From: Streptosporangium sp. NBC_01756
Lineage (GTDB): Bacteria > Actinomycetota > Actinomycetes > Streptosporangiales > Streptosporangiaceae
Direction: 5' to 3'
Assembly: GCF_035917975.1 (NCBI RefSeq)
Contig: NZ_CP109130.1
Location: 3,720,001-3,784,000 of the forward strand
DNA: 64,000 nt
The notes beneath the pieces were generated by a model. It was given only the letters and a program-made list of their open reading frames with translations. It did no database searches and was not told the origin of the DNA. A program made the position numbers and the translations under genes. Positions 37,629-46,080 of this stretch are shown here, in pieces; within the stretch, counting starts at the first letter, position 1; each line of letters opens with the position of its first letter.

Positions 37629-38130
37629 TGTGGTAATTCCTCCCTTTACAGGTGGACGTCGCCAATAAAATTCCCGAACCTGGACAGCCAAGGGAGGAGG
37701 TCGCGGTCCCCAGCCTCACCGTCCCGGCCAAGGTGCCGACGCCACACCAGTCGGACGCGACTATCCCGCACCGCTCCACATCGAAACGTCTCCGTGATGT
37801 TGCGGTTCGGTCACGCATGTGCCGGTCAGGCGCAGTACGTCTACCAACTCGGCCGCCCCAATCCCCCAGAAGGGCAACAAGCGGACATAGAGGTCTATGT
37901 AGGGCGTGAACGGTCACGTCAAAATACCCTTCCACCTGCGGTGCTCGCGTCCTGTTGCCCACAGATGGCTCCCACCTGGGCTAATGTTGACCCGGGCGCG
38001 GCAGGACCGGAGGTTCGCTGACGGACCACACAATTGCCCTGGAACCTCTTCCGTGGAGATCCCGTCCAATGTGTGCGGCGGAGCACCGCCGGAGGCACTT
38101 CAACCACTCGCATCCAATAGAGTCCTTGCC
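37629..38130. other. Divergent intergenic region (importer operon / exporter pair)
   Basis: 502 bases that must carry the promoters for both directions. A short dyad CGTGA-acgg-TCACG lies at 37905-37918. Open frames here show no family resemblance and poor codon pattern. No clear -35/-10 pair was assigned. Confidence 0.45.
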
Positions 38131-39072
38131 ATGAGCCAGCCGGAATCCGCGATCGCGGACGCCCAGGCGGGCGGCCCGAATAACGGCACCCCAGACAAGG
38201 GGCAAGAGCCGCTGGCCAAGCTCGCCGAGCGTTACGGACTTCGGCGTGCCATCGCACGCCCCAGTCTGCCCGTCTACCTGCGCCAGCTGTGGGAACGACG
38301 GCACTTCGTCATGACCTACGCCACCTCGCGCAACGTCTCGAAGTACAGCAACTCGGCAATGGGCCAGCTCTGGCAGGTCCTGACCCCGCTGCTCAACGCG
38401 GCCATCTACTTCCTGATGTTCGGCCTGATCCTCGGCGCGAGCAAGGGCATCGAGCACTATCCCGCGTTCCTCATCACCGGGATGTTCGTCTTCACCTACA
38501 CCCAGCGCTCGGTGAGCAGCGGCGCCAAGGCGATCTCCGGCAACCTGTCGATGATCCGCGCGCTGCACTTCCCCCGCGCGGCGCTCCCGCTCGCCTACAC
38601 GATCCAGGAGTTCCAGCAGCTCCTGATCTCGATGGGCGTGCTGGCCGTGCTGGTGCTGGTCATCGGCGAGCCGATCACCTGGTTCTGGCTGCTGGTCCCG
38701 GTCGCCCTGCTGCTGCAGACGATGTTCAACATCGGCGCCAGCCTGGTGCTGGCCCGCGTCGGTGCCACCGCCCGCGACCTGAACCAGCTCCTGCCGTTCA
38801 TCACGCGCACCTGGCTCTACGCCTCCGGCGTCTTCTTCTCGATCCAGGACAAGATCGTCGTACAGGCCCACCTGCCCCAGTGGGTCGCCGACCTCATGTA
38901 TGCCAATCCCGCCGCCGCCTACATCGAGCTGATGCGCGATCTGCTCATGCAGTCGCATGACGTGCAGCCATCGACGTGGGTTTGGTCCGTCTGCATATTC
39001 TGGGCAGTGTTCGCCCTGATCGGCGGCTTCTGGTACTTCTGGCGAGCCGAGGAGAAGTACGGCCGTGGCTGA
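38131..39072 (+). CDS. ABC-2 type polysaccharide exporter permease (Wzm/TagG-like)
   Basis: A 313-residue protein starting at the ATG at 38131. A polar N-terminal part of about 70 residues ends in VMTYATSRNVSKYSNSAMGQ. Six hydrophobic segments follow, beginning LWQVLTPLLNAAIYFLMFGL. This is the layout of ABC-2 permeases that export teichoic acid or O-antigen-like polymers. The ATPase gene overlaps its last 8 bases. No glycosyltransferase lies nearby, so the polymer is unknown. Confidence 0.87.
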   Translation: MSQPESAIADAQAGGPNNGTPDKGQEPLAKLAERYGLRRAIARPSLPVYLRQLWERRHFVMTYATSRNVSKYSNSAMGQLWQVLTPLLNAAIYFLMFGLILGASKGIEHYPAFLITGMFVFTYTQRSVSSGAKAISGNLSMIRALHFPRAALPLAYTIQEFQQLLISMGVLAVLVLVIGEPITWFWLLVPVALLLQTMFNIGASLVLARVGATARDLNQLLPFITRTWLYASGVFFSIQDKIVVQAHLPQWVADLMYANPAAAYIELMRDLLMQSHDVQPSTWVWSVCIFWAVFALIGGFWYFWRAEEKYGRG

Positions 39073-39919
39073 GTTGACCGAGGAGCTGCCCCAAGTGAAG
39101 GCTGAGGAACCCGGCGTCCCGAGCACGGACGTCAGGGTGCACCCCAACCCGGACCCCGTCGGCGACAGCCGTACGGGCACTCCGACGGTCATCGTGGACG
39201 ACCTGCACATCATCTACCGCGTGTACGGCGCGGCCACCGAGGCCGAGAAGGGCAACGCGGTCAACGCCCTCATGCGCCTGGTCAAGCGCCAGGGCCGGCC
39301 GCAGATGAAGGAGGTCCACGCCGTCCGCGGCGTCTCCTTCGTGGCTCAGCACGGTGACGCCATCGGTGTCATCGGCCGCAACGGCTCCGGCAAGTCCACC
39401 CTGCTGCGCGCCATCGCCGGGCTCCTGCCGCCGCACTCGGGCGCGGTCTACACCGACGGTCAGCCCTCCCTGCTCGGCGTCAACGCCGCGCTGATGCGCG
39501 AGCTCACCGGCGAGCGCAACATCGTGCTCGGCTGCTACGCGATGGGCATGAACCCCAAGCAGGTGAAGGAGAAGTACGAGGAGATCGTCGACTTCTCCGG
39601 CATCGGCGAGTTCGTGCAGTTCCCCATGTCCACCTACTCCTCCGGCATGGGCGCCCGCCTCCGCTTCGCCATCGCCTCGGCCAAGGCCCACGACGTGCTC
39701 CTCATCGACGAGGCACTGGCGACCGGCGACCGCGACTTCAAGCGCAAAAGCCAGGAGCGGATCAAGAAGATGCGCGACGAGGCCGGCACGGTCTTCCTGG
39801 TCGCGCACAACCTCGACGTGATCGAGGAGACCTGCAACCGGGTGATCTGGCTGCACAAGGGCAAGATCAAAATGGACGGCGACCCGAAAACGGTGATCGC
39901 CGCCTACAACAACGTCTGA
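39065..39919 (+). CDS. ABC polysaccharide exporter ATPase (Wzt/TagH-like)
   Basis: A 284-residue ATPase starting at GTG 39065, inside the end of the permease gene. Walker A is GRNGSGKSTLLRA near 104. The signature YSSGMGARLRFAIA is the Wzt/TagH variant. Walker B is VLLIDEALATGD, and the switch His lies in LVAHNL. A long N-terminal leader of about 45 residues precedes the first strand. There is no C-terminal carbohydrate-binding domain, so it is the short TagH/KpsT-like kind. Confidence 0.9.
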   Translation: MAELTEELPQVKAEEPGVPSTDVRVHPNPDPVGDSRTGTPTVIVDDLHIIYRVYGAATEAEKGNAVNALMRLVKRQGRPQMKEVHAVRGVSFVAQHGDAIGVIGRNGSGKSTLLRAIAGLLPPHSGAVYTDGQPSLLGVNAALMRELTGERNIVLGCYAMGMNPKQVKEKYEEIVDFSGIGEFVQFPMSTYSSGMGARLRFAIASAKAHDVLLIDEALATGDRDFKRKSQERIKKMRDEAGTVFLVAHNLDVIEETCNRVIWLHKGKIKMDGDPKTVIAAYNNV

Positions 39920-39999
39920 GGCGGCGAGCCGACGCCAGAACGAGCGGCGGCGGGGCAGGATGGGAGCGACCGACAAGCCGTTCCCATTGGAGATGAACC

Positions 40000-40521
40000 G
40001 TGTCCCCACGGCCACCGATTCCCTACGACTTCCTGCCCCAGGTTCCGGCGCTGACCGTCGAGAGCGACGACGTCCGTGACGGCGAGACCATGTCCGAGAC
40101 CCAGGTGTTCGACGGCTGGGGAGCCACCGGGCAGAACGTCTCCCCGCACCTGCGCTGGTCGGGGGCGCCCGAGGGCACCCTAAGCTACGCGGTGACGTGC
40201 TACGACCCCGACGCCCCCACCGGCAGCGGATTCTGGCACTGGCTGCTGTTCGACATCCCCGCCGACGTGACCGAGCTGCCCGCCGGAGCAGGCGGCGCCG
40301 ACTCCCGTTTCGGCGTGCACGGCCGCAACGACTACAGCATCAACGCCTACGGGGGCGCCGCCCCGCCGCCCGGCTGGCCGCACCGCTACCTCTTCGCCGT
40401 GCACGCCCTCGATGTGGAGAAGCTCGATGTGAGCGCCGACACCCCGCCGGCCGTGGTGGGCTTCAACATCACCGCCCACACCCTGGCCCGCGGATACATC
40501 GCCCCGGTGTACGAAACCTGA
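40000..40521 (+). CDS. YbhB/YbcL-family (PEBP, Raf kinase inhibitor-like) protein
   Basis: A 173-residue protein starting at GTG 40000 with GGAG upstream. The PEBP landmarks are ligand-site YDPDAPTGSGFWHWLLFDIP (about 67-86) and the later YGGAAPPPGWPHRYLFAVHAL. No signal peptide is visible, so it is probably cytosolic. Bacterial PEBP proteins bind small anions; the biological role is largely unknown. Confidence 0.92.
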   Translation: MSPRPPIPYDFLPQVPALTVESDDVRDGETMSETQVFDGWGATGQNVSPHLRWSGAPEGTLSYAVTCYDPDAPTGSGFWHWLLFDIPADVTELPAGAGGADSRFGVHGRNDYSINAYGGAAPPPGWPHRYLFAVHALDVEKLDVSADTPPAVVGFNITAHTLARGYIAPVYET

Positions 40522-40567
40522 GGCACATGGGGCGATCTGTGGCTTGGGGCCCACAGCGGCAATCCGC

Positions 40568-40612
40568 TGACACCGTGATCGGCGTTCCGCTATGATTCGA
40601 ACGTTGTTTCGA
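40568..40612 (+). promoter_or_regulatory. Promoter with LexA (SOS) box
   Basis: TGACAC (40568-40573), 17 bases, then TATGAT (40591-40596) forms a good promoter. Directly after it, 40597-40612 reads TCGAAC-GTTG-TTTCGA, which matches the actinobacterial SOS box TCGAAC-N4-GTTCGA in 11 of 12 arm positions. A repressor bound there would cover the transcription start. Confidence 0.8.
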
Positions 40613-40628
40613 TTCGAAAGAAGCCGTC

Positions 40629-40808
40629 ATGGAGTGGGGGCGCGCGATGCGAGAGCTGTCGACGGCGATCGACCACCTGGCCACCGAGGACCCGTCCGAG
40701 ATTCCCCGCCTCCAGCTGGTCGAGCAGCTCATCGAGCTGCACTGGCAGATGGCCAGACTTCAGGCTCAGATCGCCCGGCGCACCTCCGTGCGGAGACCTG
40801 GCCTCTGA
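40629..40808 (+). CDS. Small DUF222-like protein, SOS-regulated candidate
   Basis: A 59-residue protein starting at the ATG at 40629. It is too short for most gene finders but has clear helical coding: LSTAIDHLATEDPSEIP, then LVEQLIELHWQMARLQAQIA. This resembles the N-terminal start of DUF222 / 13E12-type HNH proteins, which are often damage-inducible in actinobacteria. The HNH nuclease part is missing. It has a LexA-box promoter 17 bases upstream and a perfect 40-base terminator 5 bases downstream, so it is a complete small transcription unit. The role is unknown. Confidence 0.65.
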   Translation: MEWGRAMRELSTAIDHLATEDPSEIPRLQLVEQLIELHWQMARLQAQIARRTSVRRPGL

Positions 40809-40812
40809 CAGA

Positions 40813-40852
40813 CAGAAGAGACCGGCCGGTGCGCACCGGCCGGTCTCTTCTG
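40813..40852. terminator. Perfect 40-base palindrome terminator
   Basis: Arms 40813-40832 and 40833-40852 are exact complements (CAGAAGAGACCGG...), with TCTCTTCTG at the 3' end. It closes the mini-gene and the facing repeat-protein gene. Confidence 0.88.
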
Positions 40853-40957
40853 CCGCGAATACCCGGCGTCACGGCGAATATCCCATCTCACCGAGGCTCC
40901 GCGCCTCCGCGTCGCCGCGACCGTCCGCCGTCACGGCGATTCTCCGCCTTGCCGTGA

Positions 40958-42151
40958 TTACTCGGCGGCGATCTTGGTGATGCTCATGGCGACATCGGCG
41001 GCCGGAGCAGCCTCAGCGGCCGGAGCAGCCTCGGCGATCGGAGCGGCGGCCTCGGCGATCGGGGCAACCTCAGCGGTCGGAGCGGCCTCAGCAGGGGTGG
41101 CAGCCTCAGCGGCCGGGGCGGCCTCGGCGGCCGGAGCAGCCTCGGCCGGAGCAACCTCAGCGGTCGGGGCGGCGGCCTCAGTCACCGGGGCGACCTCAGC
41201 GATCGGAGCGGCGGCCTCAGCAGCCGGAGCAACCTCGGCCGGAGCAGCAGCCTCAGCCGGAGCAACCTCAGCGGTCGGAGCGGCCTCGGCAGGGGTGGCA
41301 GCCTCGACAGCCGGAGCAACCTCAGCAGCAGGGACGGCCTCGGCGATCGGAGCATCGGCCTCAGCGACCGGGGCAACCTCAGCGATCGGGGCAACCTCGG
41401 CAGCCGGAGCATCGGCCTCAGCAACAGGGGCGGCCTCGGCGGCCGGAGCAGCCTCCGCCGGAGCAACCTCAGCGGTCGGAGCGGCGGCCTCAGCAGCCGG
41501 AGCGACCTCGGCGGCCGGAGCGGCGGCCTCAGTCACCGGAGCAACCTCGGCGGTCGGAGCGGCCTCGGCAGGGGTGGCAGCCTCGGCAGCCGGAGCAACC
41601 TCAGCAGCAGGGGCGGCCTCGGCGGTCGGAGCAGTGGCCTCGGTAGCCGGAGCGACCTCAACGGCCGGGGTCAGGATGTCCGTCAGAGGGGCGAGGGCGT
41701 CGGGCTGCGGGATGACCTGGTCCGCCGCGGTGTCGACGCTCTGCGTGATCGTGGTGGTCAGGCTGCTGACATCACCGGTGGAGTCCTGGGGGGCCTCAGG
41801 ACCCTCGGGCAGCAGAGCGTCCTGGGCGGGGACGTCGGCCGCGGGGGCCACCGGGGCGTCAGCCGTAGGAGCACCCGGGGTGTCGGACGTCGGGGCGACG
41901 AGGACGGGGACGTCGTCGCGCAGGCTGCTCATCAGTTGACGGCCGAACATCGAGCCAGACTGCATGCCCTGGCCGCCCTGCAGGAGCGTCACGTCGTAGA
42001 CGTCGAGCACCCCACCGGTGAGCTCTCCGATCGGACCGCTCCCGTTCTGGGAGTCGAAGATGTCGTACGTCTCCGCCTGCGCGGGAGCAGAGACCGCCGC
42101 CGCGAGACCGAACGCCGCTACGGCCACGGCCGACTTGATGACTCGCTTCAT
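40958..42151 (-). CDS. Secreted Ala/Glu/Pro pentapeptide-repeat protein
   Basis: A 397-residue protein starting at the ATG at 42149-42151 behind GGAGG. A signal peptide covers residues 1-29 (AVAAFGLAAAVSAPAQA). A unique domain of about 60 residues follows (AETYDIFDSQNGSGPIGELT). A short linker comes next, then about 230 residues of tandem five-residue units such as APAAE, VAPAE and ATPAE. The last residues are AMSITKIAAE, without an LPXTG motif or membrane anchor. The repeat should form a long, acidic, extended stalk outside the cell. The family is not recognised. The DNA repeat units are highly alike, so length may vary among strains. Confidence 0.8.
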   Translation of the reverse strand: MKRVIKSAVAVAAFGLAAAVSAPAQAETYDIFDSQNGSGPIGELTGGVLDVYDVTLLQGGQGMQSGSMFGRQLMSSLRDDVPVLVAPTSDTPGAPTADAPVAPAADVPAQDALLPEGPEAPQDSTGDVSSLTTTITQSVDTAADQVIPQPDALAPLTDILTPAVEVAPATEATAPTAEAAPAAEVAPAAEAATPAEAAPTAEVAPVTEAAAPAAEVAPAAEAAAPTAEVAPAEAAPAAEAAPVAEADAPAAEVAPIAEVAPVAEADAPIAEAVPAAEVAPAVEAATPAEAAPTAEVAPAEAAAPAEVAPAAEAAAPIAEVAPVTEAAAPTAEVAPAEAAPAAEAAPAAEAATPAEAAPTAEVAPIAEAAAPIAEAAPAAEAAPAADVAMSITKIAAE

Positions 42152-42590
42152 GATTGCCTCCAGCTTGTAGTCGGCCCACTTGATTTCTTGGAAGGTCAGA
42201 AAAAGCAGGCCTGGGACCTTTTTTACCGGCAGGCGCGGTTGAGATGGCTGCACGGAAAGCACCGGCCGGAAACTGCATCGGCATTTGTATCACCGTTCCG
42301 AGCAGTGCCCGAGCTGGCAACCGGTGATCGAATTAGCGGTGCGGGCCAAGTCTGGAGCCCCAACAAGACTGCGCCGGGCGGGTCATGAGACCGCCCGGCG
42401 CAGCAGATAAATCTGGAAATAGTCCTATGAGGAATGACGATCCAGCGAGCCTTATGCCGCAAAGCCGTGACGACTGTGAGCACATCCCGGCGATTCTTGA
42501 GACGGAAAACCGGAAAAGAAGCGGGAAAGAGAATCCCCGGTCCGTGACATCAGATTTTCCTGTTGCCAGATGCCCGCTTGACCCGACGGA
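42152..42590. other. Intergenic between repeat protein and radical SAM gene
   Basis: 439 bases. They hold the promoter and leader of the repeat-protein gene and the 3' end of the radical SAM transcript, with its hairpin at 42369-42403. No further gene is supported. Confidence 0.5.
42369..42403 (-). terminator. Hairpin downstream of the radical SAM gene
   Basis: CTGCGCCGGGCGGGTC and GACCGCCCGGCGCAG pair around ATGA with one bulged base. It lies about 190 bases past the stop on the minus strand. Confidence 0.7.
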
Positions 42591-43949
42591 TCAGGCGGGC
42601 AGTCGCTGGGAGGCCATCGCCGTCTCGAAGGGGACGAACGGTTCGGAGATCGCCGGGGGATCGAAGGGGAAGCGGTCGGCGAACGCCGGCCGCAGATCGG
42701 TGAGCCACACCGCCTGAGGGTCGTAGCGCGCGAAGAAGGGGCGGCCGACCAGTTCGGAGTCGCGTGCCTGGATGAGGTGGAGCACGAAGACCTTCTGTCC
42801 GGCGATCTCCGCGACGCCGTCCACGCAGACCTTGCCGGGAGTGGCCGACATGGAGGGGCCCCGCACCGTGCGGCACAGCCCCGATACGCCCGCGTAGGCG
42901 TCCCTGAAGATCTCGTAGGCCCGGGCGAGGGGTACCGCGAAGTAGTCCTGGGGCCCGGTGTCCCTCTCGACGAACATGTAGTAGGGCACCATGCCCATGG
43001 TGAGCTGCCTGCGCCACATGCCCGACCAGATCGCGGGATCGTCGTTGATGGACCTGATCAGCGGCGCCTGGGTCCGGATCACCGCCCCGGTGGCGAGGAT
43101 CCCGGCCACAGCGGCCTCGGCGATGGGGGACTCCATCTCCCTCGGGTGGGAGAAGTGCGCCATGAAGGCCAGGTTCTTACCCGCGTCCACCACGGAGGCG
43201 AACAGGCGCAACGTGTCGTTCGCGTCAGGGTCGGAGACGAACCGCTGCGGCCAGTAGGCCAGTGACTTGGTGCCGATGCGGATGGACTCGATCTGCTCCA
43301 ACTCGAGCAGCGGCTCCAGATAGCGGCGGAGCACGGACTCGCTCATGATCATGGGGTCGCCGCCGGTGAACAGCACGCTGGTCACCTGGGGGTGGTTCTT
43401 CAGATAGCCGACGAGGTTGTCGACGTCGTCGGAGGCGAACTTCAGGTCGGGCTCTCCGATGAACTGCGCCCACCGGAAGCAGTAGGTGCAGTAGGCGTGA
43501 CAGGTCTGCCCCTGCTTGGGGAAGAAGAGAACGGTCTCGGCATACTTGTGCTGCATGCCGGGCACCGGCTCCGCGCCGACCCGGGGGACGTTGAGATCGA
43601 GCTGACCGGCGGGGTGCGGGTTGAGCCGCATCCTGATCTCGTGTGCCGCCGCCTGAATCTGCGCGTTCGGAGCACCCGTGCTCAGAAGACCTGCGAGTCT
43701 GGTGACGTCCGCCTCGGGCAGCATGTCCGCCTGAGGGAAGACCAGACGATATATGGGGTCATCAGGTATGGCCGACCAGTCGATGAGCTGGTCCACCACG
43801 TACGCGTTGGTGCGGAAGGGCAGCACGGTCGCCACCGCTCTGATCCGGAGCCGCTCGTCGTCTCCGAGGCCGCCCCGTCGCAGCAGGTCGTCGAGATGCT
43901 TGGCACCGTAAGCCCGAAACCCGCGCGTAGAGCCTTCCTTCAAGATCAC
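42591..43949 (-). CDS. KamA-family radical SAM protein (lysine 2,3-aminomutase-like)
   Basis: A 452-residue protein starting at GTG 43947-43949 with GGAGGAAAGG upstream. The radical SAM cluster motif is CHAYCTYC (CX3CX2C, about 154-161). TGGDPMIMS near 202-210 is the typical second motif. FPKQGQTCHAYC and FRWAQFIGEPDLKF match KamA-like proteins, which may shuffle amino groups with PLP and SAM. Its substrate (lysine, glutamate or another) cannot be fixed from sequence alone. No beta-lysine acetyltransferase or EF-P gene is near, so it stands alone. Confidence 0.8.
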   Translation of the reverse strand: MILKEGSTRGFRAYGAKHLDDLLRRGGLGDDERLRIRAVATVLPFRTNAYVVDQLIDWSAIPDDPIYRLVFPQADMLPEADVTRLAGLLSTGAPNAQIQAAAHEIRMRLNPHPAGQLDLNVPRVGAEPVPGMQHKYAETVLFFPKQGQTCHAYCTYCFRWAQFIGEPDLKFASDDVDNLVGYLKNHPQVTSVLFTGGDPMIMSESVLRRYLEPLLELEQIESIRIGTKSLAYWPQRFVSDPDANDTLRLFASVVDAGKNLAFMAHFSHPREMESPIAEAAVAGILATGAVIRTQAPLIRSINDDPAIWSGMWRRQLTMGMVPYYMFVERDTGPQDYFAVPLARAYEIFRDAYAGVSGLCRTVRGPSMSATPGKVCVDGVAEIAGQKVFVLHLIQARDSELVGRPFFARYDPQAVWLTDLRPAFADRFPFDPPAISEPFVPFETAMASQRLPA

Positions 43950-44083
43950 TAAGCCTTTCCTCCGTTTTTTATCGGTCTTCGTGTAAACCTCTCAAGCCGG
44001 TCGCGCGTCTGTTGCGCTTATATACCGGACGTAATCACACCCATGACCGGTTCCACTTCACAGGAAGTTCGCAGGTAAAGTTA

Positions 44084-44115
44084 ATATCGCGATATATCTC
44101 GTTTAGTCGTACAAT
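44084..44115 (+). promoter_or_regulatory. Palindrome ATATCGCGATAT and -10 box of a leaderless gene
   Basis: A perfect 12-base palindrome lies at 44084-44095. TACAAT is at 44110-44115, 7 bases before the ATG at 44123. The palindrome covers the -35 zone, as an operator would. Confidence 0.55.
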
Positions 44116-44122
44116 CCATGTC

Positions 44123-44719
44123 ATGACCCCTGCCGACCTCCCGCTGCCGAGCCGCTACGCACCGGCCCTGCGTGCGTCCGACGCCGACCGTGACCGCGTG
44201 GCGTCCGTGCTGGCCGAAGCCCTCGCCACCGGCCGACTGACCAGCCTCGAACACGCCGACCGGCTGCAGGCGACCTACGACTCCGTGACCGTGGACCAGT
44301 TGGCCCCGATCACCGCCGACCTTCCCGACGTCACCGTCACCGGGAACGGGCCCGCCACCGTCCGCCAGGAGGTCAGCGCCGTCTTCAGCAAGGTGGTCCG
44401 GGGCGGACGGTGGATCGCCGGACGTCACACCACACTGAACGCCACGTTCGGCGCGTTGATCGTCGACCTGTCCGACGCGGTTCTCCCCGGCCGTGAGATC
44501 ACCCTTGAGGTCAACTCCTACTGCGGCAAGCTGATCGTCAGGGTGCCCGGGAACGCCCATGTCATCGACGAGGTCGGCGCGCTGTTCGCCAAGAGACACA
44601 TCTCCGGCGGCCTCGGTGACGAGAGCGGCCCCGTCATCCGGGTCATCGGCCGGGTCACCTTCGGAAAGGTCGTCGTCGCGCGGGAGAGAAGCGACTGGAA
44701 TCTCCCCGACAAGCCCTGA
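44123..44719 (+). CDS. DUF1707 (SHOCT-like) domain protein
   Basis: A 198-residue protein starting at the ATG at 44123. Residues about 10-65 form the DUF1707 unit: LRASDADRDRVASVLAEALATGRL, then EHADRLQATYDS. The remaining part is a beta-rich, LiaF-like C-terminal domain (GRHTTLNATFGALIVDL, then VGALFAKRHISGG). No membrane helix is seen. DUF1707 proteins are common in actinobacteria, often linked to envelope stress, but lack a known activity. Confidence 0.85.
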   Translation: MTPADLPLPSRYAPALRASDADRDRVASVLAEALATGRLTSLEHADRLQATYDSVTVDQLAPITADLPDVTVTGNGPATVRQEVSAVFSKVVRGGRWIAGRHTTLNATFGALIVDLSDAVLPGREITLEVNSYCGKLIVRVPGNAHVIDEVGALFAKRHISGGLGDESGPVIRVIGRVTFGKVVVARERSDWNLPDKP

Positions 44720-44791
44720 TCGACCCGGATGCCCCACCTACCGCCCGCCCCACCTACGATGCGGACAAACCATCCCGCGCGAGGTGACCGC

Positions 44792-45838
44792 TTGCCTGAC
44801 ACCGACATTCCCAGCCCCATGCCGGCCTCTCTGCCGATCGCCCTGGACGCGATGGGCGGAGACCACGCCCCCGAGGAGATCGTGGCGGGAGCCGTACAGG
44901 CGGTGCGGGAACACGGAATCCCCGTCGTCCTCGTGGGTGAGCCCCGCCCCCTGATGGAGGCGCTCTCCCTGCACGACGCGCTCACCGAAATCCCGATCAT
45001 CCGGGCCGAGGAGGCCCTGGCCATGGACGAGGGCGCCCTCGCCAGTCTCCGCCGTCCGCGCTCCAGCATCGCCATCGCCTGCCACCTCGTACGGCGCGGC
45101 GACGCCTCGGCTGTGGTGTCCGCCGGATCCACCGCCGGGATCGTGGCCACCGGCAAGCTCCGGCTCCGTAGCCAGAACGGAGTGCTCCGGCCCGCGCTCA
45201 CCGTCGCCCTGCCGACCCGCCCCACCCCCACCGTCCTGCTGGACGCGGGAGCGAACGCCGAGGTGAAACCGGAGATGCTGGTGCAGTTCGCACATCTCGG
45301 CGCGGCCTACGCGGAGACCGTCCTGGAGATCGAGGATCCCGGGATCGGCCTGCTGACCATCGGCAGCGAACCCGAGAAGGGCAACAAGCTCGTGAAACGG
45401 GCCCACGAACTGCTGTCGGCCGCCCCCGGCCTGAGGTTCGCCGGCAACGTCGAGGGACACGATCTGCTCACCGGGGCCGTGGACGTCATCGTCGCCGACG
45501 GCTTCACCGGCAATGTGGCCCTCAAGACCATGGAGGGCAGCGTCCGCTACGCCTTCGCCGAACTCCGCGAGACCATCAACGAGAGCCGCGCGGCCCGGCT
45601 GGGCGGACTGCTGCAGAGGAAACGCCTCAGAGATCTCAGTCGGCGGCTGGATCCCGAGGTCCACGGCGGAGCCGTACTGCTCGGCCTGAACGGCACCGTG
45701 GTCATCGCCCATGGCTCCTCCCAGGCCAAAGGGGTGAGCGCCGCCTGCGTCCTGGCCGCCAGACTGGCCCGGCAGGGCGTGGTCGCCCGCATCGGCGAGC
45801 GTCTCGGCGCCGCCCACCGGCCACACCGCCTCTGGTGA
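44792..45838 (+). CDS. plsX: Phosphate acyltransferase PlsX
   Basis: A 348-residue protein starting at TTG 44792, with GAGG upstream; ATG 44819 is an alternative start. The opening IALDAMGGDHAPEEIVAGAV is the PlsX signature. SAGSTAGIVATGK (about 111-123) and DGFTGNVALKTMEG (about 234-247) are the other motifs. PlsX converts acyl-ACP to acyl-phosphate, the first step of phosphatidate synthesis with PlsY. In many bacteria it sits beside rpmF or fab genes; here neither is present, so this may be a second, stand-alone copy. Confidence 0.9.
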   Translation: MPDTDIPSPMPASLPIALDAMGGDHAPEEIVAGAVQAVREHGIPVVLVGEPRPLMEALSLHDALTEIPIIRAEEALAMDEGALASLRRPRSSIAIACHLVRRGDASAVVSAGSTAGIVATGKLRLRSQNGVLRPALTVALPTRPTPTVLLDAGANAEVKPEMLVQFAHLGAAYAETVLEIEDPGIGLLTIGSEPEKGNKLVKRAHELLSAAPGLRFAGNVEGHDLLTGAVDVIVADGFTGNVALKTMEGSVRYAFAELRETINESRAARLGGLLQRKRLRDLSRRLDPEVHGGAVLLGLNGTVVIAHGSSQAKGVSAACVLAARLARQGVVARIGERLGAAHRPHRLW

Positions 45839-46068
45839 CCCTCCATATGAGATGAGGAGACCCACACGAGACTCCGGAGGACGCGTGAAGCAGTCGGCGG
45901 AGCGGGAGCAGGCCACTGAGGCGACGGCACGGAGCCGGCCCCTGCGGAGGTCACCGGACAGGCGACACGGGGCCGACCATGATTTCGCCGATCTGCGCGT
46001 GGCGCTGATGCTCGTTTCACGATCGTCCGATCACACGACAATTCGCCGGGTCAGGAGCGGCCAACCGA

Positions 46069-46074
46069 TATCCT
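46069..46074 (+). promoter_or_regulatory. Candidate -10 box of leaderless argS
   Basis: TATCCT lies 6 bases before the ATG at 46081, without a ribosome site. Confidence 0.5.
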
Positions 46075-46080
46075 TGGGTT

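Noticed and set aside
40958..42151. CRISPR-like or satellite array in the repeat region
   Set aside because: The repeats keep one frame with a signal peptide and ribosome site, so they are coding; no spacers.
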